The notes beneath the pieces are model-generated. The model ran no database searches. It was not told the DNA's origin and saw nothing but the letters and a program-made list of their open reading frames with translations. Positions 49,370-57,453 of a stretch of DNA of 64,000 nucleotides are shown in pieces; the first letter of the stretch is position 1; the number at the start of each line of letters is the position of its first letter. The stretch comes from CAYHHI01 sp964356335 (GTDB lineage: Bacteria; Arandabacterota; Arandabacteria; Arandabacterales; Arandabacteraceae): the NCBI GenBank assembly GCA_964356335.1, contig CAYHHI010000010.1, positions 13,329 to 77,328 on the forward strand, in the 5' to 3' direction. The position numbers and the translations under genes are program-made.

Positions 49370-49987
49370 CTACGCCTGATCTCTGGCTGTCGCGCTTCTT
49401 CTGCGTCTCAAGACCAGATAGACCACGAATCCAACCACACAGACGGCGACCAATATGTCGATGATGTGGAAATAGGGTTTGATTCTTATCCACTGAGGGC
49501 CAAGCAGGACGCCCAGGTAGCCAAGCAGAAGGCACCAGGGTAGGGCGCCGATCAATGTATAGACACAGAATTTCAGGAAATTCATTCGGGCGATGCCTGC
49601 GGGCAGGGATATGAAGGTCCGAATGATCGGCATCATGCGGCTGAAGAACACCGCCTTGGAACCATATCTATTGAACCAATCGTCAGCGATCTGGAGCTTC
49701 TTCTTACTGATCAGCAGATACTTGCCGTATTTTTCCAGAAACGGCCTGCCGCCAAAGACACCAACCAGATAAGCAACGATGGAACCAAACAAGTTTCCCA
49801 GCGCACCGGCCATAGTTATCGCCCACAGGGCCATCTTGCCTTCTGAGACCACGAACCCGGCAAAGGGCATTATCACTTCGCTGGGAAAAGGAATACAGGC
49901 GCTCTCCACCGCCATAGTGAAAAACACCCCCAAGTAGCCTGAGGCCTTTATCATACCGATCACCAAGTTGCTGAGCCATTCAACCAT
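49370..49987 (-). CDS. DedA/VTT-family membrane protein
   Basis: 205 residues from the ATG at 49987 (MVEWLSNLVIGMI); the open frame reaches 50203 but the extra part is not family-like. Five or six helices. DedA signs: GYLGVFFTMAVESACIPFPSE, GNLFGSIVAYLVGVFGG, and FFSRMMPIIRTFISLPAGIARM, which holds the conserved Arg residues. DedA proteins act as lipid (undecaprenyl phosphate or phosphatidyl) flippases or in proton-linked homeostasis. It converges on the hydrogenase cluster with 13 bases between the stops. Confidence 0.88.
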   Translation of the reverse strand: MVEWLSNLVIGMIKASGYLGVFFTMAVESACIPFPSEVIMPFAGFVVSEGKMALWAITMAGALGNLFGSIVAYLVGVFGGRPFLEKYGKYLLISKKKLQIADDWFNRYGSKAVFFSRMMPIIRTFISLPAGIARMNFLKFCVYTLIGALPWCLLLGYLGVLLGPQWIRIKPYFHIIDILVAVCVVGFVVYLVLRRRRSATARDQA

Positions 49988-50320
49988 ATGCCTAATATCA
50001 TTCTGTTCCCAATCTGTGTCAACAACAGTTGTTGCGACCGGCCCACGGTGGTTCACCGTCCTATTCCACGCTCTGGAGGCTACAATCAACGCGGAGATCT
50101 TCTTTGCCACTTTTCCCCAGCCTATGGAAGAGACCCCGGGCGGGGGACGCTTCTTCGTCGGAGCAGGGATCCCATTTCCCCTCTTGCGTTTGTTTAGAAA
50201 CATCCTATGATTTAGGTCTTGCGGCCTGATTGCGAATTGGTTCTAACAACTGAATGGGGCATGACAGAGCACGGTGAATGGCATGGGATACGTGATTTGC
50301 GGGCACAGTGATTAGAGCTT
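49988..50320. other. Divergent region between dedA-like and kimA-like genes
   Basis: 333 bases. Contains a rightward promoter candidate (50184-50211) and no recognised riboswitch; in particular I do not see a c-di-AMP (ydaO-type) aptamer before the KimA-like gene. No leftward promoter is clear. Confidence 0.35.
50184..50211 (+). promoter_or_regulatory. Candidate promoter of the KimA-like gene
   Basis: TTGCGT (50184-50189) and TATGAT (50206-50211), 16 bases apart. It would give a leader of about 100 bases before the ATG at 50321. Confidence 0.4.
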
Positions 50321-52321
50321 ATGGAAACGGATAGCAATCCATCGTTAAGTAGACGCCTGAGAAAGGTGATCATAGGGAAGCCTCACAGTCCCCATGATAG
50401 AGGTCTCTTTCATAAGCTTTCGCTCATAGCCTTCTTTGCCTGGGTCGGGCTAGGGGCCGATGGGATTTCTTCGTCCTGTTACGGGCCGCCGGAAGCCTTT
50501 CTGGCTTTAGGACGGCACCCCTACCTGGGGATATTTGTGGCACTGGGCACGACCCTCACCATTTTTGTGATCACTTCGAGTTACTCGCAGATTGTGGAAT
50601 TGTTTCCGACGGGCGGAGGCGGGTACGTTGTCGCCAGCAAGTTGCTTTCACCCAGTTTCGGGATGCTCTCCGGATGCGCACTCCTGATCGACTACGTGCT
50701 AACCATTACGGTGTCACTGGCCAGTGGTGCTGATGCTCTGTTTAGTTTCCTTCCGGCAGGCTGGTATGGATCCCGGCTGGTCTTTGCGCTGGGCTGCGTC
50801 ACGGTGCTCACTCTCATGAATATGAGGGGAATAAAAGAATCTGTTCTCCCCCTCGTCCCCATTTTTCTAACGTTCGTCGTCACGCATGTAATAATAATAG
50901 TCTACGGATTCATCGCGCATGCAGGGAGCCTTCCAGAAATAGGCAAATCCTTGGCAGTTGACGTCCGTCAAACCACTGCAGAGCTCGGTCTCTTCGGCAT
51001 GATTTTCCTCATCCTGAGATCATACAGTATGGGCGCAGGAACCTACACCGGCATCGAAGCCGTGAGCAACGGCCTGCCCATCCTCCGCGAACCGAGAGAA
51101 AAGACAGCCAAACGCACGATGCTCTACATGTCGGCTTCCCTGGCTTTCATGGTCTTAGGCTTGATGATCGGCTACCTCCTGTTCGGGGCGCAGTTGCAGC
51201 CCACAAAAACCTTGAATGCCGTGCTTTTTGATAATGCAACCCGTGGCTGGGGAGACTGGGGAGTCATCTTTGTGCTTGTCGCGCTTGTCTCGGAAGCCGC
51301 AATCCTCTTCGTTGGCGCACAGGCGGGTTTCTTGGACGGCCCCAGGGTCTTGGCCAACATGGCCAAGGACCGTTGGGTCCCTACTCAATTCTCAACGCTG
51401 AGTGATCGGTTTGTAACTCAGAATGGGATCCTTATAATGGGCGGGGCCGCATTTCTGCTGATGCTTCTCACGCATGGTTCGGTGAGATTCCTGGTTGTTC
51501 TCTATGCCATTAACGTGTTCATCACGTTTTCGCTTTCGCAGCTGGGAATGGTGCGCCATTGGTGGCTTGAACGTAAGACGGCAAAGCGATGGCTCCATAA
51601 GATTCTTGTCAATGGCATTGGATTGACCCTCACGCTTTTCATTTTGGTCTCGGTAGTCATTCTTAAGTTCCATCAGGGCGGATGGATAACCCTGCTCATC
51701 ACAGGGACCCTAATCGCTCTTGTTACACTTATCAGACGACATTACAAATATACTGCCCGCCTTCTCCAGAGGCTGGACAGCCTGGTCAAGGTAGCGGAAA
51801 TGCCCTCTGGTGGGCTGACCTCCGACAGGCCGGAAAGAAAGACAGCTCCCGAATTCGATCCAAAAGCAAGGACGGCGGTTTTGCTGGTGAATGGTTTCAG
51901 CGGCTTGGGTCTTCATACGCTTCTCAGCATCATCCGCACTTTTCAGGACTCGTTTAAGAACTTCATTTTCATCCAGATCGGGGTGATCGACTCCGGCAAT
52001 TTCAAGGGTTCGTCAGAGATTGAACATCTGAACACCTATATAGAGACTGAGGTCGCCCGCTATGTGGATTATGTGCACCGCTATGGATATTATGCCGAGG
52101 GCTTCACCCGCATCGGCGTAGACGTCGTCGAGGAGGTTGCCAAGATCGTACCTGAGATAGCAGAGCGTTTCCCTCATCCCGTGTTCTTTGGGGGCCAGCT
52201 GGTATTCCCACATGAGACGGTCTTTAACAGAGTACTCCATAACTACACCGTCTTCGCGGTGCAGCGAAGGCTATACCACCAGGGCATTCCGATCGTGATC
52301 ATGCCCATCCGCGTATACTAG
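50321..52321 (+). CDS. KimA/YdaO-like APC-superfamily permease
   Basis: 666 residues: about twelve membrane helices (residues 30-475) and a soluble C-terminal domain (about 525-666). GADGISSSCYGPPEAFL and FPTGGGGYVVASKLL are the helix 1 and 3 segments of the KimA-type branch, whose characterised member is a high-affinity K+/H+ symporter in Bacillus. The C-terminal domain (AVLLVNGFSGLGLHTLLSII) differs from classical USP domains and has no motif I can name. K+ uptake is the best guess; amino-acid transport is the alternative. Confidence 0.7.
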   Translation: METDSNPSLSRRLRKVIIGKPHSPHDRGLFHKLSLIAFFAWVGLGADGISSSCYGPPEAFLALGRHPYLGIFVALGTTLTIFVITSSYSQIVELFPTGGGGYVVASKLLSPSFGMLSGCALLIDYVLTITVSLASGADALFSFLPAGWYGSRLVFALGCVTVLTLMNMRGIKESVLPLVPIFLTFVVTHVIIIVYGFIAHAGSLPEIGKSLAVDVRQTTAELGLFGMIFLILRSYSMGAGTYTGIEAVSNGLPILREPREKTAKRTMLYMSASLAFMVLGLMIGYLLFGAQLQPTKTLNAVLFDNATRGWGDWGVIFVLVALVSEAAILFVGAQAGFLDGPRVLANMAKDRWVPTQFSTLSDRFVTQNGILIMGGAAFLLMLLTHGSVRFLVVLYAINVFITFSLSQLGMVRHWWLERKTAKRWLHKILVNGIGLTLTLFILVSVVILKFHQGGWITLLITGTLIALVTLIRRHYKYTARLLQRLDSLVKVAEMPSGGLTSDRPERKTAPEFDPKARTAVLLVNGFSGLGLHTLLSIIRTFQDSFKNFIFIQIGVIDSGNFKGSSEIEHLNTYIETEVARYVDYVHRYGYYAEGFTRIGVDVVEEVAKIVPEIAERFPHPVFFGGQLVFPHETVFNRVLHNYTVFAVQRRLYHQGIPIVIMPIRVY

Positions 52322-52401
52322 TCGCGACCACCTTGTTTGAAGTTTGCTTCCCGGACGACCAAATCTCCCGTCCGGCAAATCCCGTTTGCCCTCTCTTGCC
52401 A

Positions 52402-52430
52402 TTGACACCTATCTCTTTCCTCACTATAAT
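52402..52430 (+). promoter_or_regulatory. Consensus sigma70 promoter of hppA
   Basis: TTGACA (52402-52407), exactly 17 bases, TATAAT (52425-52430): a perfect match in both hexamers and spacing. It should drive strong constitutive transcription of the pyrophosphatase gene from about 52437. Confidence 0.85.
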
Positions 52431-52441
52431 CTCCCATTCGT

Positions 52442-52467
52442 ATGCTTTGGCATTGCCATCAAAGCAT
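52442..52467 (+). promoter_or_regulatory. Hairpin in the hppA 5' untranslated region
   Basis: ATGCTTTG (52442-52449) pairs with CAAAGCAT (52460-52467); two more pairs (40/69 and 41/68) extend it. It lies at the very 5' end of the predicted mRNA, about 40 bases before the Shine-Dalgarno, where it could protect the transcript from decay. Confidence 0.5.
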
Positions 52468-52511
52468 GCCTTGCACATAACTGCCTTTTGTTCGCTTCCT
52501 GGAGGTGACGA

Positions 52512-54776
52512 ATGGGAACCGGTCAACTTATCGCGATGGTCATTGGCTTCAGTATATTCGGGTTGCTCTTTGCCGCGTATCTTGCAAGGTGGGTCCTCCG
52601 GTTCAGCACCGGAAGCGAGGCCATGCAGCGCATTTCCAATGCAATCAAGGAGGGGGCCGAGGCCTTCCTGCGTCGCCAGAATAGGACTATTCTGCTGCTG
52701 GCGATCCTCTTCGCGGCGGTCCTCTTTGTCGGCTATGGCTTCGTGCGGCATGCGCGACCGTTCGACCCCACGTGGGTTGATGACTCCCACGCTTCCAGAT
52801 CAGCCCTCCATATGGCCACATGGATCACGCTTTCCTTCGTCCTAGGGGCCCTGTGCTCCATGGTTGCCGGCTACGTGGGCATGTGGGTCTCCATCCGCAG
52901 CAACATCCGCACCGCTACGGCAGCCCTTTCGAGTCTCAATGATGCGCTCCGCATCGCCCTGAGGGGTGGTGCGGTTTCAGGCCTCCTCGTGGTAGCCATG
53001 AGCCTTCTCGGAGTGTCGGGGCTCTACGCCCTTGTGCGTGCCGTCGGCCATATTGAACCGACCAAGATACCACTGCTCATCGTTGGGTACGGTTTTGGGG
53101 CTTCCTTTGTAGCTCTCTTCGCCCAGCTCGGAGGGGGCATTTATACCAAGGCCGCTGATGTCGGCGCTGACCTTGTGGGTAAGGTCGAGGCGGGTATACC
53201 TGAAGATGATCCCCGCAACCCGGCCGTTATTGCAGACCTCGTCGGGGACAACGTTGGCGACTGTGCGGGCCGTGGCGCCGACCTTTTTGAATCCACCGCA
53301 GCGGAGAATATCGGCGCTATGATCCTTGGAGCATCCCTGGCAGCCACCGCAGACAAACAAGGCCTGGGCTTCTCGGCAGGCGTTATCGGCGTGATGATGT
53401 TCCCGCTGATTGCCCGTGCCTTCGGAATCGTCGCCTCCATCGTCGGTATCATGGCCGTGAGAATGGATAAGGCCGAGAAGATGGATCCCATGGAAGCCTT
53501 GAACCGCGGCTACTATGTTGCGGTCGCCCTGGCCATGGCTGCATTCGGCGGCGCCACGTACTGGCTGTTGAACAGCCCGCAAGCGCCCAACGCATGGTGG
53601 CACTTCTTCCTTTGCGGCATCGTGGGGGTCTTGACCTCAGTAGCCTTTGTGTACATCACTCAATACTATACCGAGTATAAGTACCGGCCCGTGAAGTCGA
53701 TTGCCGAGGCGTCCCAGACGGGCCCAGCTACCAATATCATCGCGGGTATCGGCGTGGGTTTTGAGTGTGTCGCGCTTCCAGCCCTTGTCATGGGCGGCGC
53801 ACTGCTCGGGGCGTATTACCTGGGCCGCACCAGTGGCCTGCCGAATGCGGGCCTCTTTGGCACCGCGGTGGCCACGATGGGTATGCTCGCCACCGCAGCA
53901 TACATCCTGGCCATGGACACCTTTGGCCCGATCACCGACAATGCCGGCGGCATCGTGGAGATGTCTCAGCAGCCGGAGGAGATCCGCAAGAAGACCGACC
54001 GACTCGACGCTGTAGGCAACACCACCAAGGCCCTGACCAAGGGGTATGCAGTAGGCTCTGCCGCCCTCGCGGCATTCTTGCTTTTCCAGGCATACATGGA
54101 CGAAGTGAAGCAGTATGCCGGTCTCGGCCATGACTATCCCTTCCGAGTCGACCTCTCAAAGCCGGTGGTGTTCGTAGGCGCCCTGCTTGGCGCGATGCTG
54201 GTCTTTTTGTTTTCGTCCCTGGCCATACGAGCAGTCGGACGCGCGGCTCAATCCATCATTGAAGAGGTGCGCCGTCAGTACGCCAAACTGCCAAGGGTGA
54301 ATGACATCATCCAGTTCCCTGACGACTTCAAGCCTGACTATGGCACCTGTGTGGATATCGTCACCAAGTCGGCGCTCCGCCGGATGGTGGCGCCGGGTCT
54401 CCTGGCTGTGCTTATGCCGGTGTCAGTCGGTATCATATTCAGGGTCTTCATCACGCAGACCGACAAGCTGATTGCCGCTGAGGCGGTTGCTGCCCTCTTG
54501 ATGGTGGGAACAATAGTGGGCATCCTGATGGCTCTCTTTCTCAACAATGGGGGCGGCGCCTGGGACAACGCCAAGAAATACATCGAGGCCGGTGCCTATG
54601 GCGGCAAGTACCTCACCGGACCGGATGGCAAGAAGACGAAGAACCCGACCCATGCTGCCGCTGTGGTGGGCGATACCGTGGGAGATCCCTGTAAGGACAC
54701 AGCAGGCCCCTCACTGCACGTCTTGATAAAACTCCTCTCCACTATCACGCTGGTGCTTGCGCCGCTCTTCATCTGA
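52512..54776 (+). CDS. hppA: Membrane-bound proton-translocating pyrophosphatase (K+-independent type)
   Basis: 754 residues, about 16 helices. It couples PPi hydrolysis to H+ export. The substrate motif EDDPRNPAVIADLVGDNVGD and the later DTFGPITDNAGG, GGAWDNAKKYIE and HAAAVVGDTVGDPCKDTAGP are complete. The K+-dependence site reads GNTTKALTKG with Lys506 and Thr509, the pair of K+-independent H+-pumping enzymes; K+-dependent ones have Ala there. GGAGGTGA precedes the ATG, which together with a consensus promoter implies high expression. The gene ends at a strong hairpin. Confidence 0.95.
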   Translation: MGTGQLIAMVIGFSIFGLLFAAYLARWVLRFSTGSEAMQRISNAIKEGAEAFLRRQNRTILLLAILFAAVLFVGYGFVRHARPFDPTWVDDSHASRSALHMATWITLSFVLGALCSMVAGYVGMWVSIRSNIRTATAALSSLNDALRIALRGGAVSGLLVVAMSLLGVSGLYALVRAVGHIEPTKIPLLIVGYGFGASFVALFAQLGGGIYTKAADVGADLVGKVEAGIPEDDPRNPAVIADLVGDNVGDCAGRGADLFESTAAENIGAMILGASLAATADKQGLGFSAGVIGVMMFPLIARAFGIVASIVGIMAVRMDKAEKMDPMEALNRGYYVAVALAMAAFGGATYWLLNSPQAPNAWWHFFLCGIVGVLTSVAFVYITQYYTEYKYRPVKSIAEASQTGPATNIIAGIGVGFECVALPALVMGGALLGAYYLGRTSGLPNAGLFGTAVATMGMLATAAYILAMDTFGPITDNAGGIVEMSQQPEEIRKKTDRLDAVGNTTKALTKGYAVGSAALAAFLLFQAYMDEVKQYAGLGHDYPFRVDLSKPVVFVGALLGAMLVFLFSSLAIRAVGRAAQSIIEEVRRQYAKLPRVNDIIQFPDDFKPDYGTCVDIVTKSALRRMVAPGLLAVLMPVSVGIIFRVFITQTDKLIAAEAVAALLMVGTIVGILMALFLNNGGGAWDNAKKYIEAGAYGGKYLTGPDGKKTKNPTHAAAVVGDTVGDPCKDTAGPSLHVLIKLLSTITLVLAPLFI

Positions 54777-54784
54777 CCTGTTTG

Positions 54785-54812
54785 GGCCGTCCTGGATTGC
54801 CCCAGGACGGCC
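54785..54812. terminator. Strong hairpin between convergent hppA and atpC
   Basis: GGCCGTCCTGG (54785-54795) and CCAGGACGGCC (54802-54812) form a perfect 11-bp stem with loop ATTGCC, nine bases after the hppA stop. The following TTGTC is only weakly T-rich, but the position between converging genes fits a terminator, possibly bidirectional. Confidence 0.7.
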
Positions 54813-54915
54813 TTGTCACATCTACGGCGAGAGCGAACGATTACCCGTAATTGGGTAGAGGACGATATGCAGGTTCAGTGCAGGCGTGTATGATGCGGAA
54901 TATATCGGTAGGGGC

Positions 54916-55191
54916 CTATCCCTCCATGCCTTCTCGAGTATCTTTGATATCGTAGACGGTATCAGGCAGCACGACAATCCGATTGTTTGAGATCTCGGCG
55001 TAGCCTCCATCGATCGATATTGCCTTTGCCTGGCCTTGCTTTTGCACTCTCAGCAAACCCTTCCCGAGCAGGATTATGAAGTCCGCATGGTCGGCGAGCA
55101 CACCCATCTCTCCATCCCACGCCGGTAGGCTAACCATGTCAACCTCATCTGAATAGACCACTCTATCCTTCGTTGTGACTTCCAGATTCAT
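54916..55191 (-). CDS. atpC: F-type ATP synthase epsilon subunit (short form)
   Basis: 91 residues: the N-terminal beta-sandwich domain only (LEVTTKDRVVYSDEVDMVSLPAWDGEMGVL, given here in part as the opening segment VVYSDEVDMVSLPAWDGEMG). The C-terminal two-helix domain, which in most bacteria inhibits ATP hydrolysis, is missing. Its ATG overlaps the atpD stop (ATGA). It is the last gene of the operon. Confidence 0.9.
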   Translation of the reverse strand: MNLEVTTKDRVVYSDEVDMVSLPAWDGEMGVLADHADFIILLGKGLLRVQKQGQAKAISIDGGYAEISNNRIVVLPDTVYDIKDTREGMEG

Positions 55192-56570
55192 TTCGCATCT
55201 CCGAGCCGCCTTGCGGCTTCAAGAACGTCAGCAATTGGACCACACATAAAACACGCCTGCTCAGGTATGTCGTCCAGTTCCCCTTGGATTATCTCTTTGA
55301 ATCCCCGGATCGTTTCGGGAAGCGGCACGTACTTGCCTTTTACTCCTGTGAAAGTTTCTGCAACGTGAAACGGCTGAGAGCAAAACCGCTGTATCTTCCT
55401 CGCTCTCGAGACTATCAGCTTATCCTCGTCGGACAATTCGTCCACACCCAGGATCGCGATGATGTCCTGGAGCTCCTTAAACCTCTGGAGTACCTTCTGA
55501 ACTCCTCGGGCAACGTCATAATGCTCCTTTCCCACGGTGCTGGGCTGAAGTATGGTCGAACTTGACTCAAGAGGATCCATCGCCGGGTAAATCCCTAACT
55601 CGGATATCTGCCTGGACAAAACCACTGATGCGTCAAGGTGACTGAACACAGTTGAGACTCCAGGATCAGTCAAATCGTCGGCCGGCACGTATATCGCCTG
55701 CACCGATGTTATGCTTCCGATCTTTGTCGAGGTTATTCTTTCCTCCAGCGCGCCTATATCGGTCGACAGGGTAGGCTGGTAACCTACCGCCGAAGGCACT
55801 CTCCCAAGCAAGGTTGAGACTTCGCTTCCGGCGAGGACGTATCTGAAGATGTTATCAATAAAGAACAGAACATCCTGGTTCTGATCCCTGAAGTATTCAG
55901 CCATTGTTACGGCCGTCAGTCCCACTCTCAGCCTGGCTCCGGGCGGTTCATTCATCTGGCCGTACACAAGGACCGTCTTATTCAGCACCCCCGATTCCTT
56001 CATCTGAAGATACAGGTCATTGCCTTCCCTGGTCCTTTCACCTATCCCTCCGAAGACCGAGATGCCGCCGTGCTCTTCGGCGATGTTCCTTATCAGCTCC
56101 ATCACGATGACGGTCTTGCCCACTCCCGCCCCTCCAAAGAGCCCGATCTTCCCGCCTCTCGGGAACGGCGCCAGGAGATCAATCACCTTTATTCCGGTTT
56201 CAAATATCTTTACCTCAATATCCTGCTCCGTAAGGGATGGAGGATCCCTGTGAATCGGATACCTCTGCTTTGTGTTTATTGGCCCTTTGTAATCTATTGG
56301 TTCCCCGAGAACGTTCATCAACCTTCCCAGGGTCTCTGGTCCTACCGGAACCGTGATGTAATCACCGGTATATTCCACCTCAGCGTCTCTCGTCAGGCCT
56401 TCAGTCGGGCCCAGGGCGATCGTCCTCACGATGTCATCGCCCAGGTGTGCCATCACTTCCACAATAAGGTTCTTGATTCTTAAGGCATGATACAAGGGGG
56501 GTAGATTCCCCGACTCGAATCGTACATCCACGACCGGTCCCACCACTTGGACGATCCTTCCTGTGATCAT
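55188..56570 (-). CDS. atpD: F-type ATP synthase beta subunit
   Basis: 460 residues. The catalytic nucleotide-binding subunit. P-loop GGAGVGKT, catalytic Glu in GGIGERTREGND, and FIDNIFRYVLAGSEVS with LGRVPSAVGYQPTL are conserved. Length is normal. It is coupled to atpC by a four-base overlap and follows atpG by 28 bases. Confidence 0.97.
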   Translation of the reverse strand: MITGRIVQVVGPVVDVRFESGNLPPLYHALRIKNLIVEVMAHLGDDIVRTIALGPTEGLTRDAEVEYTGDYITVPVGPETLGRLMNVLGEPIDYKGPINTKQRYPIHRDPPSLTEQDIEVKIFETGIKVIDLLAPFPRGGKIGLFGGAGVGKTVIVMELIRNIAEEHGGISVFGGIGERTREGNDLYLQMKESGVLNKTVLVYGQMNEPPGARLRVGLTAVTMAEYFRDQNQDVLFFIDNIFRYVLAGSEVSTLLGRVPSAVGYQPTLSTDIGALEERITSTKIGSITSVQAIYVPADDLTDPGVSTVFSHLDASVVLSRQISELGIYPAMDPLESSSTILQPSTVGKEHYDVARGVQKVLQRFKELQDIIAILGVDELSDEDKLIVSRARKIQRFCSQPFHVAETFTGVKGKYVPLPETIRGFKEIIQGELDDIPEQACFMCGPIADVLEAARRLGDAK

Positions 56571-56598
56571 TGCTCTGCCTTTTCTCTACGGATTTCCT

Positions 56599-57453
56599 TC
56601 ATGCTATGGTTTCCGCTGCTCCCACTATATCAGTCAGTTCCCTGGTTATTCCCGCTTGTCTTGCTTTGTTCATAACCAGTGTAAGATCACCTATCATGTC
56701 GTCGGTATTCTTGGTCGCTCTTTGCATCATGAACATTCTTGCCGCATGCTCGCTCACCGCTGATTCCAGCAACCCACTCCATATCTCGGTTTTCACGAGT
56801 CTCGGCAGAATCGTGTCGATGATCTCAGGGGAAAAAGGCTCATAGGAATAGTTCATGTAATTCCTTCCAGCCTCAGGCGATCTCTCGACCGGAAGTATCT
56901 TTCTCGCCCTCGGGGTGTGTCTGCCAACCGAAACGAATTCCGTGACTATTAAGAATACCTCAGAGACCTCTTGGCCTGCGTACAGATCAATGGCCTTGCT
57001 GCCAACTTCCTCGGCATAGCCATAAGGAAGAAATGCCGGCAAATTGATGTAACTCGCGAGGATCTCATGATTATGCTTCCTCAGGAAATCTGCTCCCTTT
57101 CTTCCGAACACCACGAATTTGACCTTTCCCCTGCCGACCTTTTCCAGGAACTCCATTGCCTTTTCCAGGATCGCAGTGTTATATCCTCCGCAGAGTCCCC
57201 TGTCGGAAGTCACAAGTATGATGAGCACATCGCCCTGTTCGTTCCTTTCGAGCAGGGGATGGACTGCTTCCGGTTGGGAACTGAGAAGGTCATTTACTAT
57301 CCCGGTTAAGGCTGTTGCGTAAGGCCTGGAACTCATTAAAGATTTCTTTGCCTTGAACAACCTTGCAGCAGCTATTTTTTCCATTGCGCTGGTGATGCGC
57401 TTTATGTTTTCTACCGAGCGTATTCTCTTCCTTAAATCCCTAATGGTTTGCAT
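56599..57453 (-). CDS. atpG: F-type ATP synthase gamma subunit
   Basis: 284 residues. The central rotor stalk. The N-terminus TIRDLRKRIRSVENIKRIT and C-terminal MMQRATKNTDDMIGDLTLVM with NKARQAGITRELTDIV are the coiled-coil halves; the central SDRGLCGGYN is typical. It overlaps atpA by 14 bases. Confidence 0.96.
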   Translation of the reverse strand: MQTIRDLRKRIRSVENIKRITSAMEKIAAARLFKAKKSLMSSRPYATALTGIVNDLLSSQPEAVHPLLERNEQGDVLIILVTSDRGLCGGYNTAILEKAMEFLEKVGRGKVKFVVFGRKGADFLRKHNHEILASYINLPAFLPYGYAEEVGSKAIDLYAGQEVSEVFLIVTEFVSVGRHTPRARKILPVERSPEAGRNYMNYSYEPFSPEIIDTILPRLVKTEIWSGLLESAVSEHAARMFMMQRATKNTDDMIGDLTLVMNKARQAGITRELTDIVGAAETIA

